DNA from: Xanthomonas translucens pv. cerealis
GTDB lineage: Bacteria; Pseudomonadota; Gammaproteobacteria; Xanthomonadales; Xanthomonadaceae
Assembly (NCBI RefSeq): GCF_006838285.1
Contig: NZ_CP038228.1
Location: 620,001-684,000, forward strand
Length of the DNA: 64,000 nucleotides
Direction: 5' to 3'
The notes beneath the pieces were generated by a model. It did no database searches and was not told the DNA's origin. It worked only from the letters and a program-made list of their open reading frames with translations. This document shows positions 55,141-64,000 of the stretch, piece after piece (the first letter of the stretch is position 1; each line of letters starts with the position of its first letter). Position numbers and translations under genes: made by a program.

Positions 55141-56529
55141 TCAGCGCGGCGATGCCGTCGACTTGGACGCGGAGGCGCCCTTCTTGTCCTTCGGATCCGG
55201 ACGCTCGGCCATCATGTTGTCGCTGCCGAAGTCGGTGTCCACGTCCAGCCAGCGCTGTGCGGGCAGGCCGATCGCGCGGTCCAGGATGGTCGGCAGCAGG
55301 CCGGAGGGCAGGCCGCTCTCGCCGTTCCACAGGATCGCCACGCCCAGGTCGCGTTCCGGCACCAGCGCGACCAGGCCGCGATAGCCCTGCACCGCACCGG
55401 CATGGAACACCACCTGGTGGCCCGAGTAATCGAAGATGCGCCAGCCAAGCGCGTAGCTGGCCGAATTGACCCGCTCGCGGCGCCAGCCCGAGCGCATCTC
55501 GCCGGGGGTGAGGATCAGCGGCGCATGCAGGGTCGCCAGCAGCGGCGCCGGCAGCACGTCCGGACGGTGCCCGGTATGCGCGATCAGCCACTGCGCCATG
55601 TCGCTGATGCTGGCGTTGACGCCGGCCGCCGGGGCCAGCCGGTAGTAAGTGGGCTTGGGCATCAGCGACACCCAGCCGTTGCGGCTGCGCACGTGCGGGC
55701 GCGCCCAGCTCGGGCTGGCCTGGATCCCGGCCAGGCCCATGCTGGCGTCGTTCATGCCCAGCGGCTTGAAGATGCGGCGCTCCACCGACTGCTCGTAGAA
55801 GCTGCCGGAGGCAGCGAACACCACGTCGCCAATCAGGCTGAAGGCCACGTTCTGGTAGGCGTAGCACTCGCCGGGCGCGCACTTGAGCGGGGCGTAGGCG
55901 AGCTTGTGACTGAGCGTGTAGTAGTCGGTGTTGGACTCGACATCGCGGTCGTAGGCATTGTAGGTCAGGCCGACGCGATGGCTGAGCAGGTCGGCCACCT
56001 TCAATTGGCGCGAGGCGACCGGGTCGCTGAGCTGGAAACCGGGCACGTAGTCGGTGACCTTGCTGTCCCAGCGCAGGGTGCCGTCGTTGACCAGCAGGCC
56101 GGCCATGGTACCGGCGAAGGCCTTGGACAGCGAGGCAAGGCGGAACACGGTGTGTGCATTGACTGGCTGGGGGTGGTTGACGTCGGTGACGCCATAGCCG
56201 CGCGCGCTGATCACCTGGCCGTTGTGCACGATCGCCACCGCCAGGCCGGGCACGCGCTCGCCGTAGGTGAGCTGCTCTGCCATCGCTTCCAGGCTGGCGA
56301 CATCGAAGCCCTTGGCCAGCGGCAGCACCTTGCTGTCCGGCAACGAGGCGCGGTACGGCAGCGGCTGGGTCGGCGAGGTATAGCGCGTGGCCTCGGTGTA
56401 GATCGGCGGCGGCAGCGGTTGCGAGGGCGCCGGCGTCTGCGCGGTGGAGGACATCGCAAAGGGCAGCAATGCCCCGAGCAACCCGGTTGCCACCGGTCGA
56501 AGGAGCCGGTGCCTGCTGTTCTGTTTCAT
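55141..56529 (-). CDS. Serine hydrolase, beta-lactamase/class C penicillin-binding family
   Basis: The protein has 462 residues from ATG 56529, with a signal region ending about MSSTAQ. The catalytic SxxK is SLSK in FRLASLSKAFAG; the Tyr motif is YAYQNV (YxN); the third motif is HAGAVQG, in place of KTG. It is a periplasmic esterase or DD-peptidase type. The long frame upstream of 56529 is not export-like and was rejected. A terminator follows. The substrate is unknown. Confidence 0.85.
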   Translation of the reverse strand: MKQNSRHRLLRPVATGLLGALLPFAMSSTAQTPAPSQPLPPPIYTEATRYTSPTQPLPYRASLPDSKVLPLAKGFDVASLEAMAEQLTYGERVPGLAVAIVHNGQVISARGYGVTDVNHPQPVNAHTVFRLASLSKAFAGTMAGLLVNDGTLRWDSKVTDYVPGFQLSDPVASRQLKVADLLSHRVGLTYNAYDRDVESNTDYYTLSHKLAYAPLKCAPGECYAYQNVAFSLIGDVVFAASGSFYEQSVERRIFKPLGMNDASMGLAGIQASPSWARPHVRSRNGWVSLMPKPTYYRLAPAAGVNASISDMAQWLIAHTGHRPDVLPAPLLATLHAPLILTPGEMRSGWRRERVNSASYALGWRIFDYSGHQVVFHAGAVQGYRGLVALVPERDLGVAILWNGESGLPSGLLPTILDRAIGLPAQRWLDVDTDFGSDNMMAERPDPKDKKGASASKSTASPR

Positions 56530-56802
56530 TGCGCGTGTGGCCTGTGAGGTGCTGCCGAAACTGATTCTAGCGCCGCTGTTCGCCATTGCACAAACCGTTA
56601 GAAGATGAATGGGCATCGTCTTGATCCTGCTGGTGATTTTGCCGGGCCGACAAGGCCGGCAACGCGCTGTCCTCATGGCGGTGCCGCAAGGGCGCGGCGG
56701 TTGAGCAACCCCCATGCAACCGGTGTGCCGAAGCCGCTGCGCGCGGCGTCGCCTCGGCTGCTGCCGTGACGCCGCCGCGTCAGCGGCGGTTTCGTCGCGG
56801 CG

Positions 56803-57024
56803 ATGGCGTGGCTGGTGCTGGTCAATTCGATCGGCGGCGTTGCGTTGCTGTTCCTGCTGTCGCGGCACGGCGCCGCGACCCAGGTGGCGAGCCTGTCCTT
56901 CCTGATGCCGCAGGTGACCGCGGTGTTCGGACACGTCCTGCGCGGCGCGCACCTGACCGCGCCGAAGCTGTGCGGCTTCGCGCTGGCGGCGCTGGGCGTG
57001 TGGCTGGCAGGGCGCGCGCGGTGA
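56803..57024 (+). pseudogene. C-terminal fragment of an EamA/DMT transporter
   Basis: A 73-residue frame with two membrane helices reads AWLVLVNSIGGVALLFLL and, later, KLCGFALAALGVWLAG, with ATQVASLSFLMPQVTAVFGH between. This is the last part of the second EamA repeat of drug/metabolite transporters. The other eight helices are missing upstream. It is a decayed gene. Confidence 0.75.
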
Positions 57025-57063
57025 GGCGCGGGGAAATGTCCCGCCCGCTGCGCCGGCCGCGCC

Positions 57064-58662
57064 TCAGCCGTCGCGCAGCACGCTGTGGCCGCGGATCAGG
57101 TCGGCGGCGCGCTCGGCGATCATCATCGTCGGGCCGTTTGTGTTGCCGCTGACCAGGCGCGGCATCACCGAGGCATCGACCACGCGCAGTCGCTGCAGCC
57201 CGCGCAAGCGCAGCTGCGGATCGACCACGGCCTGCGCGTCGTTGCCCATGCGGCAGGTGCCGATCGGGTGGTAGATGGTCTCGGCCTTGGCGCGGATGTA
57301 GGCGATCAGGCCGGCTTCGTCCAGGTCCTCGCGTGCCGGCAGCAACGGCGCGCCGCGCCAGGCATCGAACGCCGGCTGCCGCAGGATGCGCCGCGCCAGG
57401 CGCGCGCATTCCACCAGCATGCGCAGGTCGAAGCCGTCCGGATCGCTGAGGTAGTTCGCCTGGATCCGCGCCGGCGTGCGCGGGTCGGCGTCGTTGAGCG
57501 ACAGACGACCGCGGCTGCGCGGCTGCAGGTGGCACGCGTGCAGGGTGAAGCCGTCGCCGGGCAACCGGTTGCGGCCGTGGTCGTCGAGCATCGCCGGCAC
57601 GAAATGCAGCTGGATGTCGGCGCGTGCGTCCGGCGCCAGCGGCGAGCGGATGAAGCCGCCGGCCTCGGCGATGTTGCTGCTGCCGGCGCCGCGGTGGCCG
57701 CGCAGGAAATAGTCGAAGGCGATCTTCAGCTGGTTGCGGCGGTCGTAGCTGATGCCCGGGCGGGTGCGGTACAGCGTGCACACGTCCAGATGGTCTTGCA
57801 GGTTGGCGCCGATCTGCGGCTGGTCCAGGCGCACGTCGATGCCATGGCGCTGCAGTTCGTCGGCTGGGCCGATGCCCGAGAGCATCAGCAGTTGCGGCGA
57901 GTTCACCGCGCCGGCGCTGAGCAGCACCTCGCGCGCGGCCCGCGCCTGCACTTCGGCGCCGCGCTGCGCATAGGCCACGCCGACCACGCGTTCGCCCTCG
58001 AGCAGCAGGCGCAGCACCAGCGCACCGGTGATCACCTGCAGGTTGGGGCGTGCCTGCGCTGGCGCCAGATAGGCGACCGCCGCCGAGCAGCGCGCGCCGT
58101 CCTTCTGGGTGACCTGGTACAGGCCCACGCCCTGTTGTTGCGGGCCGTTGAAATCGCGGTTGTGGGCGAAACCGGCCTGCTCGCCGGCAGCGATGAACAG
58201 GTCCGACAGCGGGTTGTGGTGGCGCAGATCGGACACGTGCAGCGGCCCGTCGCCGCCGTGCAGCGCATCGCCGCCGCGGCTATTGCGTTCGCTGCGCCGG
58301 AAATACGGCAGCACGCCCTGCCAGTCCCAGCCCTCTGCGCCTTGGGCGGCCCAGTCGTCGTAGTCGGCGGCCACGCCGCGCACGTAGCACATCGCGTTGA
58401 TCGAACTGGAGCCGCCCAGTACCTTGCCGCGCGGCCACCACAGGCGCCGCTCGTTCAAGGCCGGCTCCGGCGCGGTGAGGTAGTTCCAGTTGATGCGGCG
58501 GTTGCTGGTCAGCCGCGCCAGGCCTGCGGGCATGTGGATGAAGGGATTGCGGTCGCGCGGCCCTGCCTCGATCAGCAGCACCTTGCAATCGCGATCCTCG
58601 CTGAGCCGGTTGGCCAACACGCAGCCTGCCGAGCCTGCGCCGATGATGATGTAGTCGTACAC
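57064..58662 (-). CDS. GMC-family FAD oxidoreductase (choline dehydrogenase-like)
   Basis: The protein has 532 residues. The FAD-binding Rossmann motif is YIIIGAGSAGCVLANRLS; the GMC signatures are RGKVLGGSSSINAMCYVRG and SAGAVNSPQLLMLSGIGP. The C-terminal catalytic His is in IYHPIGTCRMG and the Asn-rich end in SGNTNGPTMMIAERAA. It has no signal peptide. It oxidises an alcohol; choline is one possibility, but no bet genes are nearby. Confidence 0.88.
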   Translation of the reverse strand: MYDYIIIGAGSAGCVLANRLSEDRDCKVLLIEAGPRDRNPFIHMPAGLARLTSNRRINWNYLTAPEPALNERRLWWPRGKVLGGSSSINAMCYVRGVAADYDDWAAQGAEGWDWQGVLPYFRRSERNSRGGDALHGGDGPLHVSDLRHHNPLSDLFIAAGEQAGFAHNRDFNGPQQQGVGLYQVTQKDGARCSAAVAYLAPAQARPNLQVITGALVLRLLLEGERVVGVAYAQRGAEVQARAAREVLLSAGAVNSPQLLMLSGIGPADELQRHGIDVRLDQPQIGANLQDHLDVCTLYRTRPGISYDRRNQLKIAFDYFLRGHRGAGSSNIAEAGGFIRSPLAPDARADIQLHFVPAMLDDHGRNRLPGDGFTLHACHLQPRSRGRLSLNDADPRTPARIQANYLSDPDGFDLRMLVECARLARRILRQPAFDAWRGAPLLPAREDLDEAGLIAYIRAKAETIYHPIGTCRMGNDAQAVVDPQLRLRGLQRLRVVDASVMPRLVSGNTNGPTMMIAERAADLIRGHSVLRDG

Positions 58663-58838
58663 CCGCGGTTCCCCCGTTTCGTGGCGCCGACGCTAGCCGC
58701 CGGGGATAGAGCATATGCTCGGCCGCGCCGCGGGATGCAGACGCCGCGATGCGCGTGGGTCTGGGCGCGGCGGCGGCGCTGGCGATGTTGCAGTGCATCG
58801 GCTACCGTGCGCGCAACCACCCGGCGAATGGCAGGCCG

Positions 58839-60146
58839 ATGCAAGCGGAAAACAAGCGCGTCCAGACCGGCGAGCTGCGCGCGGTGCTGCTGTCCTTCGT
58901 CTATTTCTTCTGCGTGCTGGCGGCGTACTACGTGATCCGGCCGGTACGCGAGCAGTTGTCGGCGGCGGTCGGCTCGACCCAGCTGCCCTGGTTCTTCATG
59001 GCCACCTTCGTCGCCACCTTGTTGCTGACCCCGCTGTTCGCGTGGATGGCGGCGCGCTGGCCGCGGCGGATCGTGGTGCCGGCGGTGTACGCGTTCTTCG
59101 CGCTGTGCCTGCTCGGCTTCGTTCCGCTGTTCAGTGGCTACGGCGGGCTCAGTCCGCGTGTGTTGGGCATCGTGTTCTTCGTCTGGGTCAGCGTGTTCAA
59201 CCTGTTCGTGGTGTCGGTGTTCTGGAGCTTCATGGCCGATATCTGGAGCAACCAACAGGCGCGGCGGCTGTTCCCGTTGATCGGCCTGGGCGGCACCGCC
59301 GGCGCGGTGGCCGGGCCGCTGCTGACCCGCGGGCTGGTCGGGGTGATTGGCGTGGCACCGCTGCTGGTGGTGTCGGCGGCGCTGCTGGGCGTGGCGCTGG
59401 CCTGCGTGATTCTGCTCGGGCGCTGGGCGCGGGTGCATGGCGCGCACCGCCACGACGTCGGCCACGAGGCGGCGGTCGGCGGCGGCATGTTCGACGGACT
59501 CAAGCAGATTCTGGCCAATCCGTTCATGCGCGGCATGGCGTTGCTGATGCTGCTCGGCGATTGCATCGGTACGGTCGGCTATGCGCTGATGACCGATTAC
59601 TCCGGCGCCACTTTCCACAACGCGGTCGAGCGCACCCAGTTCGCCGCCAATATCGACATGGCAACCAACGTGCTGCAGGTCGTCGTGCAGATCAGTGTGA
59701 CCCGTTGGCTGCTGATGAAGAAGGGCGCCGGCGCGGTGATCGCGCTGTGGGCGCTGATCAGTGTGGGCACGCTGGTGGCGACTGCGTTGTCGCCCGATCC
59801 GTACGCGCTGGCGGTGTGGATCGTGCCCTGGGTGGTGCTGCCGCTGGTGATCACCCGTTCGCTGACCTACGGCATGGTCGGCCCGGCGCGTGAATCGCTG
59901 TACACGCGGGTGCCGCGGCAACTGCGCTATCAGGGCAAGAATGCGGTGGATACGACGGTATGGCGTGCCGGCGACGTGGCTGTGGCGTCGACGATGAACG
60001 GCCTGCGCGCGCTGGGCATGGGCGTGCCTGGATTTGTGGCGCTGGCCGCGCTGGCGGCGACGCTCTCCGGCGTCATCGGCTGGCGCCTGGCGCGGGCGGT
60101 TGAAAGCACCGCGCCTGCAGCGGCGGAGGCGGCGCCGACGCGTTGA
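58839..60146 (+). CDS. MFS-type transporter (NTP/NDP-exchanger-like)
   Basis: The protein has 435 residues from ATG 58839; upstream in-frame ATGs exist but the first helix starts after this one. About 12 membrane helices are seen, the first LLSFVYFFCVLAAYYVIRP. The FFCxLxxYYxxRPVRE pattern is shared with the ATP/ADP antiporter-like (Tlc) branch of the major facilitator superfamily. The substrate is not predictable. Confidence 0.8.
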   Translation: MQAENKRVQTGELRAVLLSFVYFFCVLAAYYVIRPVREQLSAAVGSTQLPWFFMATFVATLLLTPLFAWMAARWPRRIVVPAVYAFFALCLLGFVPLFSGYGGLSPRVLGIVFFVWVSVFNLFVVSVFWSFMADIWSNQQARRLFPLIGLGGTAGAVAGPLLTRGLVGVIGVAPLLVVSAALLGVALACVILLGRWARVHGAHRHDVGHEAAVGGGMFDGLKQILANPFMRGMALLMLLGDCIGTVGYALMTDYSGATFHNAVERTQFAANIDMATNVLQVVVQISVTRWLLMKKGAGAVIALWALISVGTLVATALSPDPYALAVWIVPWVVLPLVITRSLTYGMVGPARESLYTRVPRQLRYQGKNAVDTTVWRAGDVAVASTMNGLRALGMGVPGFVALAALAATLSGVIGWRLARAVESTAPAAAEAAPTR

Positions 60147-60231
60147 GCCTGCGCGCAGGCCGCGCGGCCGCGGTGCCGGCCGCTGCGGCAACGGCTATGC
60201 TGTGCATCCTGTTTTGCCAACGGACGCGCGC

Positions 60232-60585
60232 ATGACCCTGCTGGCCTCGATCCTGGTATGCCTGGTGGCGTTGCTGCACCTCTACATCCTGGTGCTGGAG
60301 ATGTTCCTGTGGACCCGCCCGCTGGGCATGAAGGTGTTCCGCAACACGCCGGACAAGGCGCAGCTGACCAAGGTGCTGGCGGCCAACCAGGGCCTGTACA
60401 ACGGTTTCCTGGCGGCGGGACTGTTCTGGGCATTGCTGGCACAGCGTCGCGACGTGGCGACCTTCTTCCTGGTCTGCGTGGTAGTGGCCGGCATCTACGG
60501 CGCGATGAGCGTCAGCCGGCGCATCTTGTTCGTGCAGGGGATGCCGGCGTTGCTGGCATTGCTGCTGGTCTGGTACGGCGGGTAA
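60232..60585 (+). CDS. DUF1304 membrane protein
   Basis: The protein has 117 residues with four transmembrane helices (LLASILVCLVALLHLYILVL first). The LHLYILVLEMFLW and NQGLYNGFLAAGL motifs are DUF1304 marks. The function is unknown; it is an inner-membrane protein. Confidence 0.88.
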   Translation: MTLLASILVCLVALLHLYILVLEMFLWTRPLGMKVFRNTPDKAQLTKVLAANQGLYNGFLAAGLFWALLAQRRDVATFFLVCVVVAGIYGAMSVSRRILFVQGMPALLALLLVWYGG

Positions 60586-61310
60586 AACCCAGGTAAGTAT
60601 CGCCGCTGATGCGCCCGCATCGCGGTGGGGCCGGCGTCGATCGGGGATCTGAGGCGCCTGGCGAAGGCAGGAGGCGGCAACTGCGCGCGCCTGCGAGCAA
60701 CAGCATCAGAGCACCCAGGCAAAGACCATCTGCTACGGAACATGGCGCGCGCCATCGCCGCCGCGCCACGGGCGTGCGCGCGCCGATCGGAAACGCGCGG
60801 GGCAGCGAGGCGTTTTGAGCACAGACGCGCCTGCCCAGCCGATCCGTTCCTGTGCAAGTGTGACTGGGCATTAGCTGCATCGTGAGATGGCGAAGGACTA
60901 GATCGGATTAAGTCCAGATCGCATTTTTACGAGATTCTGGCGAACCTTTATTGGCTAAACGATGGCCATGCGTCGCTGAAGTGTGATGGATCGCAATATT
61001 TTGTCCAATTTGTATCGACTGTGTATCTTGGTTTTTTTGAACGAATGATAATTTTTCTAAGAAGCAGCTGGATATGATGGGTCCGTCAACGAACGTTTCA
61101 TTGAATTGAAGCTACTTGGCTAAGCTCTTTACTGCTGCGCAAGCTATGCAGTTGCAGAGAATTTTTTGCTTATTTTTTTGTGCGCTTTCGCAAAAGAAAG
61201 CGTGTACTGGCGTGGCTGACGGAATTGAATTTCGCGCATGTAATCCTGTTGCGTTGCGATATTTCGAGAGATTTGCAATAAATATAATTATTTTGTAAGG
61301 ATCTATTGGT
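60586..61310. other. Intergenic, changing from GC-rich to AT-rich before the GA operon
   Basis: Up to about 60890 it is GC-rich with no gene. From 60900 it is clearly AT-rich (A/T runs, for example at 61271-61297). CGCTTTC and GAAAGCG near 61184-61202 can pair. This is probably the GA operon promoter region. No PIP box was found. Confidence 0.6.
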
Positions 61311-62546
61311 ATGCGCTTGGAAAGCGATCATTGTGATGTGGTCGATATGTCGATCGCTCAGTCGCAATTGAATAATGCATCGTCCTCGATTCTGCAAAGA
61401 GATGGAATGATCGAGGTGGTGCTGCCCGGCAATGTTGTGACCTGGGTTGCAGGCCGCCACCAGACGCTCAAATGCATCCTTGCCGACCAGCGCTTCAGCA
61501 GAGACTGGCGGCATTGGCGAGCGCTGCAGGATGGCGAAATCCCCGAGGATCACCCGCTGATCGGAATGTGCAGGCTGGATAACATGGTCACTGCGCACGG
61601 TGCCGATCACCAGCGCCTGCGCGGACTGTTGGCCAGAAGCTTCGCGCCCAGCCGCATCGCCTTGCTGGCTCCCGATATCGAACGCCGCGTCGACCAGCTC
61701 CTCGCCGGGATCGCCGCGCGCGGCAGCGCCGATCTGATGCAGGAGTTCGCCGTCCCGCTGCCCGCCAGCGTGATTGCCGAACTGTTTGGCTTGCCGGAGG
61801 AAAACCGTGCCGAGATCATCCTGCTCACCAACAGCCTGGCCAGCACCTCCGCGTCGGCCGCCGAGGTGCAGCAGACGCGGCAACGCATTCCGGATTTCTT
61901 TCGCTGGCTGATCGCGCTCAAGCGGCGCCGGCCCGGCGACGACCTGGCGTCGGCGCTGATCGCCGCGCGCGATAGCGGCGAACTCGTTTCCGACACCGAA
62001 CTTATCGACATGCTGTTCATTGTGCTTTCGGCGGGTTTTGTGACCACCACCGGCGTCATCGGCAATGGCGTGCTGGCATTGCTGACGCATCCGCAGCAGC
62101 TGCGCCTGGTGCTGAGCGGCCAGGTTCCGTGGGCGCAGGCGATCGAGGAGATTCTGCGTTGGGGCAGCAGTGTGACCAACCTGCCGTTCCGCTATGCCAC
62201 ACAGGATGTGGAAATCGACGGCTGCACGATCCGGCGTGGCGAGGCCATCGTGATGGCGTTCCACGCGGCCAACCGGGACGAGCGCGCGTTCGGGCCGGGC
62301 GCCGAGGCCTTCGATGTCACCCGGCAGCCCAACCCCCACCTGTCGTTCGGGCAGGGGCCGCATTTCTGCCTGGGCGCCGCGCTGGCACGCCTGGAATTGC
62401 TATACGCGTTCCCGGCGCTGTTCGCGCGGCTGCACGAGCTGGCGTTGGCCGTCGCCCTGGAAGACATCGCCTATCAGCCTTCTTACGTCATCCGTTGCCC
62501 ACAACGGCTACCGGTCACCTTCCGCCCTTCCATCGCCAGAGAGTGA
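61311..62546 (+). CDS. cyp115: Cytochrome P450 CYP115 (gibberellin 3-oxidase) of the GA operon
   Basis: The protein has 411 residues from ATG 61311 (AAGGA 10 bases upstream). The P450 signatures are the heme loop FGQGPHFCLG with the Cys ligand, the K-helix ExxR in EEILRW, and the I-helix AGFVTTT. It is soluble, with no membrane anchor. It precedes CYP112 and CYP114, the order of GA operons that keep CYP115. There CYP115 turns GA9 into bioactive GA4, the final step missing in most rhizobia. Assignment rests on operon order and size. Confidence 0.75.
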   Translation: MRLESDHCDVVDMSIAQSQLNNASSSILQRDGMIEVVLPGNVVTWVAGRHQTLKCILADQRFSRDWRHWRALQDGEIPEDHPLIGMCRLDNMVTAHGADHQRLRGLLARSFAPSRIALLAPDIERRVDQLLAGIAARGSADLMQEFAVPLPASVIAELFGLPEENRAEIILLTNSLASTSASAAEVQQTRQRIPDFFRWLIALKRRRPGDDLASALIAARDSGELVSDTELIDMLFIVLSAGFVTTTGVIGNGVLALLTHPQQLRLVLSGQVPWAQAIEEILRWGSSVTNLPFRYATQDVEIDGCTIRRGEAIVMAFHAANRDERAFGPGAEAFDVTRQPNPHLSFGQGPHFCLGAALARLELLYAFPALFARLHELALAVALEDIAYQPSYVIRCPQRLPVTFRPSIARE

Positions 62547-62554
62547 GTCCTGTC

Positions 62555-63757
62555 ATGTCGCAAAGCGAATTGGTAGCGCTACCCATGTGGCGCGTGGAGC
62601 ATATCGAGCCTTCGCCTGCAATGCTGATGTTGCGCGCGGACGGGCCGATCCACCGCGTACGCTTTCCCTCCGGACACGAAGGCTGGTGGGTGACGGGCTA
62701 CGACGAGGCCAAAGCGGTCCTGTCCGATGCAAGGTTCCGCCCGGCGGGAATGCCGCCAGCCGAATTCACGCCGGATTCGGTGATCTTGGGTTCGCCGGGG
62801 TGGCTGGTCTCGCATGAGGGCATTGAACACGCCAGACTGCGCACGATCGTCGCGCCGGCCTTCAGCAACCGGCGGGTGAAGCTGCTCGCGCAACAGGTCG
62901 AGGCGATCGCCACGCAGTTGTTCGATGCGCTGGAGGCCCAGCCGCAGCCCGCCGATCTGCGGCGCGCGCTCTCCTTCCCGCTTCCGGCCATGGTCATCAG
63001 CGCGCTGATGGGCGTGCCTTATGAGGATCATGCCTTCTTTGCCGGATTGTCCGACGAAGTGATGACGCACCAGCACGAAAGCGGTCCGCGCAATGCGTCG
63101 CGCCTGGCATGGGAACAACTGCGCGCCTACATCCGCGGCAAGATGCGGGACAAGTGCCAGGATCCGGGCGATAACCTGTTGACGGATCTGATGCAGGCGG
63201 TCGATCGCGGCGAAGCGACCGAGGAGGAAGCGATCGGCTTGGCAGCGGGCATGCTGGTTGCAGGGCATGAGAGCACGGTCGCGCAGATCGAATTCGGGCT
63301 GCTGGCGTTGTTCCGCCATCCGCAACAGCGCGAGCGCTTGGTCGGCGATCCGTCCCTGGTCGAGAAGGCGGTGGAGGAAATCCTGCGCATGTACCCGCCG
63401 GGCGCCGGCTGGGACGGCATCATGCGCTACCCGAGGACCGACGTGACCATCGCAGGGGTGCACATTCCCGCGGAGAGCAAGGTGCTGGTCGGCCTGCCGG
63501 CGACCGCGTTCGATCCGCGCCATTTCAACGACCCGGAAGTCTTCGATATCGGACGCGACGAAAAGCCGCATCTGGCGTTCTCCTACGGTCCGCACTATTG
63601 CATCGGCGTCGCGCTGGCCAGGCTGGAGCTCAAGGTCGTGTTCGGCTCGATCTTCCAGCGCTTTCCCGGATTGCGCCTGGCGGTGGCGCCCGACGAACTC
63701 AGACTGCGCAAAGAGATCATCACCGGTGGATTCGAGGAGTTCCCGGTGCGCTGGTGA
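62555..63757 (+). CDS. cyp112: Cytochrome P450 CYP112 of the GA operon
   Basis: The protein has 400 residues from ATG 62555, 8 bases after the CYP115 stop. The I-helix AGHEST, K-helix EEILRMYPP and heme loop [10 protein letters not shown] are complete. It has the sequence character of the rhizobial CYP112 (BJ-1) family, which oxidises C20 of gibberellins, a step in forming GA9. It is soluble and needs the operon ferredoxin, which lies beyond this window. Confidence 0.88.
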   Translation: MSQSELVALPMWRVEHIEPSPAMLMLRADGPIHRVRFPSGHEGWWVTGYDEAKAVLSDARFRPAGMPPAEFTPDSVILGSPGWLVSHEGIEHARLRTIVAPAFSNRRVKLLAQQVEAIATQLFDALEAQPQPADLRRALSFPLPAMVISALMGVPYEDHAFFAGLSDEVMTHQHESGPRNASRLAWEQLRAYIRGKMRDKCQDPGDNLLTDLMQAVDRGEATEEEAIGLAAGMLVAGHESTVAQIEFGLLALFRHPQQRERLVGDPSLVEKAVEEILRMYPPGAGWDGIMRYPRTDVTIAGVHIPAESKVLVGLPATAFDPRHFNDPEVFDIGRDEKPHLAFSYGPHYCIGVALARLELKVVFGSIFQRFPGLRLAVAPDELRLRKEIITGGFEEFPVRW

Positions 63758-63849
63758 GGACGAATACCAGCGGACACGGCGATCTTTCGCCAGTTGCCGG
63801 CGCGCTTGCCGCGCGCCGGGCAGATCACTCAGCCAAGCAGGGAACCACG

Positions 63850-64000
63850 ATGGACGTGCAAGAGACCACGGCAGCCTGCCGGGACGCATTCGCCGAACTG
63901 GCATCGCCAGCGTGCATCCGCGACCCGTATCCATTCATGCACTGGCTGCGCGAGCACGATCCGGTGCATCGCGCGGCCTCGGGCATCTTCCTCTTGAGCC
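63850..64000 (+). CDS. cyp114: Cytochrome P450 CYP114, 5' part (runs off the window)
   Basis: ATG 63850 opens a frame that reaches the window edge after 50 codons. The start [20 protein letters not shown] and the later [20 protein letters not shown] match the N-terminus of CYP114 (BJ-3), the next gene of GA operons, which acts in ring contraction to the GA12 aldehyde. AGGGA precedes it. Confidence 0.85.
   Translation, partial: MDVQETTAACRDAFAELASPACIRDPYPFMHWLREHDPVHRAASGIFLLS

Noticed and set aside
61180..61267. PIP box for the GA operon
   Set aside because: TTCGC at 61231 has no partner after 15 bases.

Overview
The window reads as a high-GC Xanthomonas chromosome. The supporting evidence is perfect plant-inducible promoter (PIP) boxes in front of effector-like genes, a complete nix-type N-glycan degradation operon with NagR-like operators, xanthomonad palindromic repeats, and the start of a gibberellin (GA) biosynthesis operon. 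GA operons are known from X. translucens and X. oryzae pv. oryzicola, so a cereal-associated strain (X. translucens-like) is my best guess, not a proof.

Layout. (1) 1-16.4 kb is an accessory island. It has a cutC fossil, a duplicated piece of a sialidase-family gene, an IS5-type transposase fragment and a dead GH29 fucosidase. It also carries candidate type III effectors: an LRR protein, a small protein with a degenerate Fic-like motif, a membrane-segment protein and a two-HKD phospholipase-D-like protein. Three of these four have a TTCGB-N15-TTCGB PIP box. The island further holds a secreted avidin-like protein, an M12B-type metallopeptidase, a SymE-like gene behind a large inverted-repeat RNA element, and a type VI module (PAAR, VRR-NUC nuclease, DUF3396 immunity). 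(2) 16.4-36.3 kb is the nixE-L operon on the minus strand (GH29, GH18, GH20, GH2, GH3, GH125, GH92, GH35). A GH20-GH2-GH3 block was tandemly duplicated here: one extra GH2 is intact, while the second GH20 and GH3 survive only as stubs. REP-like palindromes sit at several junctions. (3) 36.4-43.7 kb has two TonB-dependent receptors around a glucokinase gene, with two NagR-type operators between the first receptor and glk. (4) 44.2-60.6 kb is mostly conserved core: rsmE, bioA, nudE, cysQ, mazG, ynfA, an SPFH/NfeD pair, gcvT, gcvH, a histone-H1-like gene, a serine hydrolase, a GMC oxidoreductase, a transporter and a DUF1304 protein. It also contains a DUF962 fossil and an EamA fossil. (5) 61.3-64.0 kb is the 5' end of the GA operon: CYP115, CYP112 and the first 50 codons of CYP114, preceded by an AT-rich leader.

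How it fits together. The nix enzymes, the TonB receptors and glucokinase form a carbohydrate-scavenging system for plant N-glycans. The PIP-box genes would be switched on together by HrpX in the plant. The GA operon would make a host hormone. Several genes survive as short in-frame fossils in which the head is joined to the tail (GH3 copy, DUF962, cutC), which suggests recurrent internal deletion in this genome.
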